A DNA stretch of 64,000 nt from Flavobacterium agricola. Its GTDB lineage: Bacteria > Bacteroidota > Bacteroidia > Flavobacteriales > Flavobacteriaceae. Shown here piece after piece: positions 56,849-64,000 of the stretch (its first letter is position 1; each line of letters starts with the position of its first letter). The translations under genes were made by a program, and so were the position numbers. The notes below the pieces were generated by a model. It did no database searches. It was not told the DNA's origin and was given only the letters and a program-made list of their open reading frames with translations. The stretch lies in assembly GCF_025919725.1 (NCBI RefSeq), contig NZ_CP081495.1, positions 558,001 to 622,000 on the forward strand, written 5' to 3'.

Positions 56849-57832
56849 ATGAGATTAACCGCTAGTGAGAAATACGAGATAATTCGGCAAGTTACGCGAA
56901 GTGAACTCGGTGTAAAACGAACCTTGCAAGAGTACGGAATTGCTCGTAGTACGTTTTACAAATGGTACCAAAGTTACCTTGAAAATGGATTTGATGGTTT
57001 AAAGCCAAAGCAACGATTAACAAATCGTCAATGGAATAGTATTCCCGGTACGCAAAAAGATCTTGTTGTTGAATTAGCTTTAGAATATCCTGAGTTATCA
57101 TCTAGAGAATTGGCTTTTAAAATTACTGATGAACAAGGCATTTATTTATCTGAATCCAGCGTATATCGCATCTTAAAGCAACGCGGATTGATTGCAGCCC
57201 CAAATCATATTTTGATAGCTGCTTCCAATGAATTTAAAGATAAAACACAATTTGTTCATCAAATGTGGCAAACTGATTTTACTTATTTTAAAATTATTGG
57301 ATGGGGTTGGTATTATTTAAGCACCGTTTTAGATGATTACAGCAGGTATATCATTCATTGGGAGTTATGTGATTCCATGAAGGCTGAAGATGTAAAAAGA
57401 ACCGTGAATACAGCTATTAAGAAGGCTCGGTTAAAAACAAAACAAAAGCCAAAGTTATTATCTGATAATGGGCCTTGTTATGTTTCGAACGAATTAAAAA
57501 CGTATTTAAAAGATCACTTAAAAATGAAACAAGTTCATGGAAAACCAATGCATCCGCAAACTCAAGGCAAAATTGAACGCTACCACAGAACAATGAAAAA
57601 TGTGGTTAAACTAAATCATTTTTATCATCCAGAAGAATTAATTCAGTCTTTAAACGAATTTGTAGAAAATTACAATAACAACAGATATCACGAGTCTATA
57701 AATAACTTGACACCTGCAGATGTATATTTTGGTAGATCGGATAAAATACTAGAGCAAAGAGCTATTGTTAAACAAAAAACAATTGCCAAAAGAAGGCAAT
57801 TATATAATCAAGAAAAAATCATAAATTTATAG
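56849..57832 (+). CDS. IS3-family transposase OrfB (DDE integrase core)
   Basis: 327 residues from the ATG at 56849. The frame is open upstream over the end of orfA, as expected when OrfAB is made by -1 frameshifting. The catalytic DDE triad is D in WQTDFTYF, D in LLSDNGPCYVS and E in GKIERYHRTMK. An HTH lies at the N terminus (RTLQEYGIARSTFYKW). It appears intact, so the element may be active. Confidence 0.92.
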   Translation: MRLTASEKYEIIRQVTRSELGVKRTLQEYGIARSTFYKWYQSYLENGFDGLKPKQRLTNRQWNSIPGTQKDLVVELALEYPELSSRELAFKITDEQGIYLSESSVYRILKQRGLIAAPNHILIAASNEFKDKTQFVHQMWQTDFTYFKIIGWGWYYLSTVLDDYSRYIIHWELCDSMKAEDVKRTVNTAIKKARLKTKQKPKLLSDNGPCYVSNELKTYLKDHLKMKQVHGKPMHPQTQGKIERYHRTMKNVVKLNHFYHPEELIQSLNEFVENYNNNRYHESINNLTPADVYFGRSDKILEQRAIVKQKTIAKRRQLYNQEKIINL

Positions 57833-57975
57833 AATAAACACTATCTTAATTTTTACAAGAAAGTGTCCAAATTAGTTTGAAGACGTACACAACACACTTC
57901 TGATAATAAGTTAATTCTAATCATTCTGCAATATTATAAATACAAAATGCGTTGTTAGTAGTTAAAATGTGATAG

Positions 57976-58461
57976 ATGTCGAAAGAAGAAATTTTAAAAA
58001 ACTGTACTTGGGATAGTTATGATATGGCAACTCTGGATGTAAATATTCCAATACTAAGTACAAATGTAAAAATTGATTTTTTACCTCCATTAAAATCTGG
58101 TAGAACATTAACAGATGATATGGTTTTAGCTTTAAATAGTGTTATTAAATTAGATGTTAGTCAATTAGATATAATTAAAAGTTATTTATTCTGGCATTTT
58201 AATTTATGTTGTGAAGCAACTTACTATGGATTTGATATTGATTTTGCAGAGGGAGAAAGTAATTCTGATGCTAACAAAAGATATTTTGATATTAAAAATG
58301 AAGATGATGCATGGAAAAAAAGTAAGCTTGAATGTTTAATAATTGATGAGCACGAAGGTACAACAGTTACTTTTCAATTTGAAGTACCTTGGGAAGATGA
58401 ACATGGTTGCGAAATCGAATTTATAAATGGTAAAATAGTTAATTATGAAAATAACAACTAA
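57976..58461 (+). CDS. Immunity-like protein of unknown function
   Basis: 161 residues, acidic, no signal peptide or membrane segment. The C-terminal VTFQFEVPWEDEHGCEIEFINGKIV resembles the end of DUF6985/immunity-type domains seen beside polymorphic toxins. No toxin gene is adjacent, so it would be an orphan. It lies just right of the IS. Function is inference. Confidence 0.6.
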   Translation: MSKEEILKNCTWDSYDMATLDVNIPILSTNVKIDFLPPLKSGRTLTDDMVLALNSVIKLDVSQLDIIKSYLFWHFNLCCEATYYGFDIDFAEGESNSDANKRYFDIKNEDDAWKKSKLECLIIDEHEGTTVTFQFEVPWEDEHGCEIEFINGKIVNYENNN

Positions 58462-58624
58462 AATTAATAACAGCTACTAAAATAATAAGTTAAGATATAT
58501 TTATTGTTGTTTTTACTGTTTTAGCAAATATTAAATCACAGCCCAAGTTGGTGCTAAATAGTATTTCAATTTTATTCTCATCCGATTTCACTAAGCCACG
58601 ATTCGTGGATTAATTACATAAAAA

Positions 58625-59353
58625 ATGAATGAATTTAAAAAGATAAATTGGATGAAAATTCTAACCTTTTACGGTTTAATTTTATTTACAACTTATTTAT
58701 CAAGAAAACTTCCTAATCTTATTCAATTGGTAGTATAAAATTGTATTGAAAAATATTTACCTTGGAATTTAAATCATGGATTTGCAGTATTAATTGTTAC
58801 AATTATTTTTTACAAATTCGATTCAAATAAAAAATCTGAATTTTCATTTTTCGGAACTAATAAGTTTAAAAGTTTACTTTTCCCAATACTATTATTTACA
58901 GGATATTCTATTTATGTATTTGAAAACAATCAAGGAATTAATGTGCATTTTTGGGCTTTTCTTTGCTGTTTTTTTACCCTAATTTATGATTTGATGGAAG
59001 AATATGCATGGCGTGGTTATTTGATTAAAAATCTCGAGAAATTAAGTTTAGTAATTAAAAGCATCATTTCGGGAACTTTTTGGGCAGTATGACATCTCTT
59101 AATATTTAATGATTTTAATCAATATTATGGATTTTCTGTTTTTCTTGTTTTTTGTATTATCTTTTCAGCTTTATTAACTTTTTCAGTTGTAAAAACAAAA
59201 TCAATTCTTGCTCCTGCGTCAATTCATGCATTAGCAATGAAAACCAATATTATTACATTAATATGTTTAATTATTTTTATGGTAATATTATTTACATGGA
59301 ATAAAACAACAAATAAAAAGAGAACAAAACTTCAGGAAGCAACAGGTTCATAA
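58625..59353 (+). pseudogene. CPBP-family intramembrane protease gene with two nonsense codons
   Basis: One unshifted frame of 243 codons encodes a membrane protein; the first segment starts MNEFKKINWMK. TAA at 58736-58738 (codon 38) and TGA at 59090-59092 (codon 156) interrupt it. The motif EEYAWRGYL (EExxxR) and a later SIHALAM-type His stretch identify a CPBP glutamic protease. The TGA stands where these proteins have Trp before the second motif (WAxWHL), so it is probably TGG to TGA. No intact start exists between the stops. It is a pseudogene rather than a frameshift artefact. Confidence 0.8.
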
Positions 59354-59445
59354 ATTTTATTTAAAAAAGTTTTGGTAACAAATAATTTCTGACCATTTGC
59401 TAAACATAAAAAGGCAAGTAATATTCAATATTTAAATAAGTTGAA

Positions 59446-59889
59446 ATGAATGATGTTGTAATCAGAGAATATAAAACGGAAAATTTTAATAATTTATGTA
59501 AATTGTTACAACAAAACATTCCTACATATTTTGCAGTTACAGAATATCAGGATTTTGTGAACTATTTAAATAACGAAATCGAAAACTATTTTGTAGCCCA
59601 AATAAATAATACAATTGTTGGTTGTGGCGGAATAAATTATAAAACCAAAGAAAAAACCGCAATGATTTCTTGGGATATTATTCATCCAGAATATCAAGGC
59701 AAAGGCATCGGAAAATTACTTTTAAATCACAGAATTAGTTATATCAAACAAAATTATCCAACCTATAAAATTGTAGTTCGAACTTCTCAGCTTGTTCACA
59801 AGTTTTATGAAAAACAAGGATTTAAATTGCTTGAAATACATAAAAACTTTTGGGCAGACGGATTTGATATGTACAAAATGGAATTGTAG
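59446..59889 (+). CDS. GNAT-family N-acetyltransferase
   Basis: 147 residues. The acetyl-CoA loop is HPEYQGKGIGKLLLNHRI (Q/RxxGxG/A type) followed by TSQLVHKFYEKQGF, the C-terminal GNAT motif. N-terminal domain is normal. Substrate cannot be told. It lies after the CPBP pseudogene, about 90 bases downstream. Confidence 0.88.
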   Translation: MNDVVIREYKTENFNNLCKLLQQNIPTYFAVTEYQDFVNYLNNEIENYFVAQINNTIVGCGGINYKTKEKTAMISWDIIHPEYQGKGIGKLLLNHRISYIKQNYPTYKIVVRTSQLVHKFYEKQGFKLLEIHKNFWADGFDMYKMEL

Positions 59890-59937
59890 CCCCATTAAAT
59901 AGTAATTTACCAGTTCTAATTGTCATAATTATAGCTT

Positions 59938-61107
59938 ATGAAAAATGTTTTTATCTTTTTATTTTGCTTGCAACAAGCGGTTGTTTTAGCACAAACAGAT
60001 GTAGAAATTTATAAATTTTCAGAAGATACTTTACGAGAAATAGAAAATGATTCTACAAGTTGGAAATATCAAGTTGGTGCAACCAAACTATCTTTTAGCG
60101 GCTATTATCCATCCGTTCTTTCCGCTTGGGACCAAAACGGATTTCGCAAACCACAACCTTCCCAAAAAGACAGCCTTTATTTTACCAATAGCAAAAAAGT
60201 TAATGCAAAAACGCATATTATAGAGCAAGCAAAAAATGCGCAGCTTGTTATTATTAATGAAGCGCATCATGTTGCCAAACATCGCACATTTATTCAATCT
60301 CTTTTAAAAGAATTGTATAAAAATGGATATCGTTATTTAGGGCTTGAAACCTTGACAGATGCAGCAATTAACGAAAGAAAATATGCCGTTACTGAAAGCG
60401 GATATTATGTAAAAGAACCCGAATTTGGTAATTTAATTGCCGAAGCTTTACAACTCGGCTTTATTCTTTTTGCTTACGAAGCTTCTGAAGGAAAAAACGG
60501 AAAAGAAAGAGAAATAGAACAAGCCCAAAATATTCAAAAATTTATTGAAAATAATCCCGCCGGAAAAGTGCTTATTCATTGTGGTTATGCACATGTTTAT
60601 GAAAACGATTTTCCGTATTGGGGCAAAGCCATGGCTGGCCGGTTAAAAGATAACATGCAAATAGATCCGTTAACGATAGATCAAACCTTGTTTTTAGAAC
60701 GGGCAGATAAAACAAACAATCATTTGTTTATGAAGTTAAATAATACAAATGAACCGCTTGTTTTAATTGATGAAAAAAATCAGGTTTTTAACGGTAATGA
60801 TATAATTAATCAAACCGATATTGTGGTTATTCATCCAGAAACTCAATATATAAACAACCGACCAAATTGGTTGATAAGAAATAAAAAACGCCATAAAATA
60901 TCTTCTTCTAAAATAAAAAACAACGAATCTTTTTTAGTTCTTGCTTACAGAAATAACGAGCATGAAAACCAAGGAGTTCCTTCCGATATTATTGAAATTA
61001 CAGATTCAAATCCTAGTAAAGAACTTTTTTTGACAAAAGGTATTTACACCATTGTTGTAAAAAATAGAAATTACGAAATTGTAGATCAGTACAAGGTTAA
61101 AATTTAA
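59938..61107 (+). CDS. Secreted EreA/ChaN/TIKI-superfamily-like protein
   Basis: 389 residues with a signal peptide (LFCLQQAVVLAQ). The core has NEAHHVAKHRTFIQSLLKELYKNGYRYLGLE, with GLETL, HCGYAHV and PEF regions, matching the erythromycin-esterase/ChaN/TIKI fold in which His and Glu form the active site. The C-terminal 120 residues are a separate domain of unknown type. It may cleave an ester or peptide bond in the periplasm; the substrate is unknown. Erythromycin resistance should not be inferred from this match. Confidence 0.72.
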   Translation: MKNVFIFLFCLQQAVVLAQTDVEIYKFSEDTLREIENDSTSWKYQVGATKLSFSGYYPSVLSAWDQNGFRKPQPSQKDSLYFTNSKKVNAKTHIIEQAKNAQLVIINEAHHVAKHRTFIQSLLKELYKNGYRYLGLETLTDAAINERKYAVTESGYYVKEPEFGNLIAEALQLGFILFAYEASEGKNGKEREIEQAQNIQKFIENNPAGKVLIHCGYAHVYENDFPYWGKAMAGRLKDNMQIDPLTIDQTLFLERADKTNNHLFMKLNNTNEPLVLIDEKNQVFNGNDIINQTDIVVIHPETQYINNRPNWLIRNKKRHKISSSKIKNNESFLVLAYRNNEHENQGVPSDIIEITDSNPSKELFLTKGIYTIVVKNRNYEIVDQYKVKI

Positions 61108-61380
61108 ACAATCAATTCTTAGTAATAAATAAAACTAACTTGTTACAAGCTAAACAACAAAAAGTAGGTTATATGTTAATTATTGATTAGTAATTTTAAA
61201 GAAATACTATGTTAAGCTAAAAAACAGTGCTGTAATTATTAGAAATTGATGTTTTATGCAAAGAAGAATTTGAAGCGCTTAAATGTGTAATACCCGTAAT
61301 TAAGCCTTAACCTTACAATTAATTGTTGTAAGTTTACTTATTCAATTTTAAAAGTAAGGTGTTTTTAAAATCAATTTTTA

Positions 61381-61818
61381 ATGAAAAAAATAGTATTCCT
61401 TTTTGCATTCATTTATTCTGCCGTTGTATTTGGGCAACAAAACCTGCCTGATTTTTTGCAAGGCAATTGGAAGGTTGAAAACCAAAACCTGTATGAACAT
61501 TGGGATTTAGTAAACACAAATCTGCTAAAAGGTTTTGCTTACAAAATTGATGATGAAAAGATTATGGTTACGGAGTATTTAGAAATTGTTGATGCAAATA
61601 ACAAAATGGTTTATACAGCAACGGTACTAAACCAAAATAACGGGCAACCAATTTCTTTTCGATTAACGAACAATAAAGAAGCTTACGTTTTTTATAACCC
61701 CACTCACGATTTTCCAAAACAAATTCGATATCAAAAAATCACAGAAAATCAAGTTTGGGTTCATGTTTCAGATGGAGCTAAAAAAGGTTTTTCTTACAAC
61801 TTAATCAAACAAAAATAA
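61381..61818 (+). CDS. Secreted DUF6265-like protein
   Basis: 145 residues with a signal peptide (FAFIYSAVVFGQ). The mature part is a small beta-rich domain with FLQGNWKVENQNLYEHWDL, AYVFYNPTHDFPKQIRYQKI and GFSYNLIKQ, consistent with a lipocalin-like fold. Function unknown. The osmC-like gene begins 22 bases downstream. Confidence 0.75.
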   Translation: MKKIVFLFAFIYSAVVFGQQNLPDFLQGNWKVENQNLYEHWDLVNTNLLKGFAYKIDDEKIMVTEYLEIVDANNKMVYTATVLNQNNGQPISFRLTNNKEAYVFYNPTHDFPKQIRYQKITENQVWVHVSDGAKKGFSYNLIKQK

Positions 61819-61840
61819 GCTACAAAAGCTAACCTTTAAC

Positions 61841-62311
61841 ATGAGCAAACAACACCATTACAATGCAAACATTTTATGGACAGGAAATAGGGGCGAAGGC
61901 ACTACAAGTTATAAAGCTTTTGGCCGTGAACATACCATTTCGATAGAAAATAAAACTGCCATTCTAGGATCTTCAGATCCGGCTTTTCGTGGCGATAAAA
62001 CCAAGCACAATCCTGAAGATTTATTTTTAGCTTCGTTAGCTGCATGCCATATGTTATGGTATTTGCATTTATGTGCCGAAACAGGAATTGTTGTAACAAA
62101 TTATTCAGATAATGCTACAGCAATAATGGCCGAAATGCCTAACGGCAGCGGTAAATTTATTGCAGCAACTTTAAATCCAAGCGTTACAATTACCAATCCG
62201 GATTTGATTGAAAAAGCGAATGCATTGCACAAAAAAGCAAACGAATTTTGCTTTATTGCCAATTCAGTAAATTTTCCTGTACTTCATAACCCAACAACTG
62301 TTTCTAATTAA
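61841..62311 (+). CDS. OsmC-family peroxiredoxin-like protein
   Basis: 156 residues. The family motif GSSDPAFRGDKTKHNPEDLFLASLAACHM is present (in parts), with the reactive Cys in AACHMLWYLHLC and a second Cys in the later NEFCFIANSV region. OsmC proteins reduce organic hydroperoxides with a Cys pair. It is in a short string with DUF6265 and an alpha/beta hydrolase, with small gaps of 22-24 bases. Confidence 0.9.
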   Translation: MSKQHHYNANILWTGNRGEGTTSYKAFGREHTISIENKTAILGSSDPAFRGDKTKHNPEDLFLASLAACHMLWYLHLCAETGIVVTNYSDNATAIMAEMPNGSGKFIAATLNPSVTITNPDLIEKANALHKKANEFCFIANSVNFPVLHNPTTVSN

Positions 62312-62334
62312 TTTATCTTTTATAAAAACACATC

Positions 62335-63333
62335 ATGAAAAAATATATTTATTTACTGCTGTTCTCTTTGTTTAGCTTTGGAGCTATGGCACAAAACAGA
62401 CCGGTTTTAGATATTATGCTTACCAACTACCAATATCCGTTCGAGGTAAAATATTTTGAGTTTGAAAGTCAAAATCAGCAGCTAAAAATGGCATATATGG
62501 ATGTTTTACCTAAAAAGGCAAACGGAAAAACGGTGGTTTTAATGCACGGTAAAAACTTTAATGGCGCCTATTGGAAAACTACAATTGATGCCTTAACAAA
62601 AAATGGTTATCGTGTTATTGTTCCCGATCAAATAGGTTTCGGAAAATCATCTAAACCAATTGCTTATCAGTTTACCTTTCAGCAGCTAGCATTAAATACC
62701 AAAATGTTGTTAGATAAACTTCAAATAGCTAAAATAGATTTAATAGGTCATTCTATGGGCGGCATGCTTGCCACCCGATTTGCTTTAATGTACCCAGAAC
62801 ATGTTGCAAAATTAGTTTTAGAAAATCCAATTGGATTAGAAGATTGGAAGCTTGTTGCTCCTTATACAGCAATCGAAACCAATTACAAACAAGAATTACA
62901 AGCCAATTACGAAAGCACTAAAAAATATCAATTAGGTTTTTATTACGACAACCAATGGAAACCGGAATACGACGAATGGGTGTATCTTTTAACGGGTTGG
63001 GTAAATCACCCAGAATATGCAATCGTAGCAAAAGTAAATGCCTTAACAACCGATATGATTTTTACGCAACCCGTTGTTTATGAATTTGAACAACTTAACG
63101 TTCCTACGCTTTTAATTATTGGTACGCGAGATCGAACTGCAATAGGCAAAAACTTAGTGAAAGATCCTAACATTGCTGCTCAAATGGGGCAATATCAACT
63201 ATTAGGTAAACAAACCCAACAAAAAATTAAAAATTCAAAATTAGTAGAACTAGATAATGTTGGACATTTACCTCATATTGAAGTTTTTAATCAGTATATT
63301 ACGCCTTTGTTAGAATTTTTAAATAATTACTGA
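62335..63333 (+). CDS. Exported alpha/beta-hydrolase
   Basis: 332 residues with a signal peptide (YLLLFSLFSFGAMAQ). Nucleophile elbow GHSMGG (in IDLIGHSMGGMLAT), oxyanion region MHGKNFNGAYW, an Asp in GTRDRTA, and a His in DNVGHLPHIEVF. It likely hydrolyses an ester, lactone or amide in the periplasm. The DUF3703 gene starts one base after its TGA, so they are co-transcribed. Confidence 0.9.
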   Translation: MKKYIYLLLFSLFSFGAMAQNRPVLDIMLTNYQYPFEVKYFEFESQNQQLKMAYMDVLPKKANGKTVVLMHGKNFNGAYWKTTIDALTKNGYRVIVPDQIGFGKSSKPIAYQFTFQQLALNTKMLLDKLQIAKIDLIGHSMGGMLATRFALMYPEHVAKLVLENPIGLEDWKLVAPYTAIETNYKQELQANYESTKKYQLGFYYDNQWKPEYDEWVYLLTGWVNHPEYAIVAKVNALTTDMIFTQPVVYEFEQLNVPTLLIIGTRDRTAIGKNLVKDPNIAAQMGQYQLLGKQTQQKIKNSKLVELDNVGHLPHIEVFNQYITPLLEFLNNY

Positions 63334-63334
63334 A

Positions 63335-63700
63335 ATGAAATTCAATACCAAAATAAATAAGCGTTTAGAATCTTTTTATCTCTTAGAATTAGATAGGTAT
63401 AAAAATGCCTTTGCATCTCAAAATTATGTTTTGGCTTGGCATCATTTAGAACGAGCACATATTATTGCTCAAAAATATCCATATCAACATTCGTATGTAC
63501 ATTTTAGAATGTTACAATTTGGTTTTAAATTAAAAAACAGAAAAGAAGTTTTTGGCCAAATTCCTCGTTTGCTTTTTGGAGGCATAAAATCCTTTGTGGG
63601 TAAAATTCCAGTAGGTAATCCCGGAGGGTCAAATGTACCGCCTTTAAAAGCATTTCCAATTGATCCAGAAATTCAAGAAATTTTCAGAATTACATCTTGA
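63335..63700 (+). CDS. DUF3703 family protein
   Basis: 121 residues. Family pattern: AWHHLERAHIIAQKYPYQHSYVHFRML, then the conserved FGQIPRLLFGGIKSFVGKIPVGNPGGSNV (in parts), and PLKAFPIDPEIQEI. The function is unknown; these small proteins often follow hydrolases or metal-related genes. It is coupled to the hydrolase gene with a one-base gap. Confidence 0.88.
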   Translation: MKFNTKINKRLESFYLLELDRYKNAFASQNYVLAWHHLERAHIIAQKYPYQHSYVHFRMLQFGFKLKNRKEVFGQIPRLLFGGIKSFVGKIPVGNPGGSNVPPLKAFPIDPEIQEIFRITS

Positions 63701-63838
63701 AAATAAATCTTTTAAATGATATTCATTTTAAAATTGAAAGGGCTGTATGTATCTAATTTCTATGTCGTAAATTAATAGGAGGATTTTTACAAATGTTACA
63801 CATTGTTAAAATATTATTTTATAAATAACTTTATTATA

Positions 63839-64000
63839 ATGAGCTTTTTAAATAAAAATCCGGCCTTATTATTAATTGATATACAAAAAGGATTTTTAGA
63901 CGAATCGTATTGGGGAGGTAACCGCAACAACAAAAATGCAGAAGAAATTAGCGGAAGCATTTTACAAAAATGGCGTGAGTATCATTTGCCGATTTTTCAT
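63839..64000 (+). CDS. Isochorismatase-like cysteine hydrolase, 3' end outside window
   Basis: 54 residues visible from the ATG at 63839. ALLLIDIQKGFLDESYWGGNRNN shows the first active-site Asp of the isochorismatase/nicotinamidase superfamily (LLxIDxQ). The substrate cannot be told without the rest. Confidence 0.8.
   Translation, partial: MSFLNKNPALLLIDIQKGFLDESYWGGNRNNKNAEEISGSILQKWREYHLPIFH

Larger units (their letters stand above)
56397..57889 (+). mobile_element. IS3-family insertion sequence (about 1.49 kb)
   Basis: Imperfect terminal inverted repeats start with TGTA and share TGGACA about 18 bases in (about 19 of 29 positions match). An inner repeat AAGATAGTGTTT (56440-56451) is exactly mirrored at 57836-57847. 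It carries two overlapping transposase frames. No target-site duplication was found at the ends (left flank AAAAGG, right flank CAACAC), which fits a deletion or rearrangement next to one end. Confidence 0.85.

Noticed and set aside
56390..57900. Target-site duplication around the IS
   Set aside because: The flanks (AAAAGG and CAACAC) share no direct repeat of 3 bases or more at the ends.
1..64000. tRNA, rRNA, CRISPR array or riboswitch
   Set aside because: Reading both strands gave no cloverleaf with conserved tRNA ends, no repeat-spacer series and no recognisable riboswitch core upstream of purC, purL or the amino-acid genes. A covariance-model scan would be decisive.

Overview
The window is a low-GC chromosomal segment from a member of the Bacteroidota, almost certainly a Flavobacteriaceae-type organism. 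The evidence is the gene content: an oligopeptidase B-like peptidase, an RprXY-like two-component pair, a bacterial acyl-ACP thioesterase next to miaA, a CusA protein fused to its own outer-membrane channel, DUF1015, SatD plus DUF3307, and a DbpA-type helicase with a DEFD box. Many promoters also match the Bacteroidota sigma factor -7 box TAnnTTTG. The genus cannot be fixed from sequence alone. No rRNA, tRNA, CRISPR array or prophage was seen.

Layout. 1-6.8 kb: peptidase (5' end outside the window), cystathionine beta-synthase/cysteine synthase, glycosyltransferase with coaE, then sensor kinase and response regulator. 6.8-14.8 kb: a minus-strand block of acyl-ACP thioesterase, miaA, voltage-gated K+ channel, DnaQ/GIY-YIG nuclease, YggS, DUF1015, 3-hydroxybutyryl-CoA dehydrogenase and a Gfo/Idh/MocA oxidoreductase. 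14.9-28.6 kb: pcm, lpdA, small conserved proteins, a TPR gene broken by an amber codon, purC, a frameshifted uvrD/pcrA-type helicase, threonylcarbamoyladenylate synthase and HutD. 28.6-36.2 kb: diphthine-ammonia-ligase-like protein and a Cus-type metal efflux operon. 36.2-53 kb: recG (frameshifted), M1 aminopeptidase, ychF, oleate hydratase with an APC permease, DUF808, a DEAD-box helicase, a mini-ferredoxin, a TlpA-like thioredoxin (frameshifted) and purL.

From about 52.8 kb onward the region is more accessory. Two diverged copies of a structured, multi-hairpin intergenic repeat lie in opposite orientation around a PaiB-like gene and a decayed secreted-protein gene. They are followed by the SatD/DUF3307 pair, an IS3-family element (about 1.49 kb) that has truncated a P-loop ATPase gene exactly at its Walker A motif, an immunity-like protein, a CPBP protease pseudogene, and a run of secreted or stress-type genes (EreA/ChaN-like, DUF6265, OsmC, alpha/beta hydrolase, DUF3703, isochorismatase).

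A striking property is the number of disrupted reading frames (uvrD twice, cusA, recG, tlpA, a TPR gene, a signal-peptide gene, a CPBP protease, and a lost stop in the Sua5 gene). Most are one-base changes in short homopolymers or loss of a CG dinucleotide, in otherwise well-conserved proteins. This looks more like residual sequencing error (or in a few cases slippage) than coordinated gene decay, although the nonsense mutations in the accessory region look like genuine pseudogenes.
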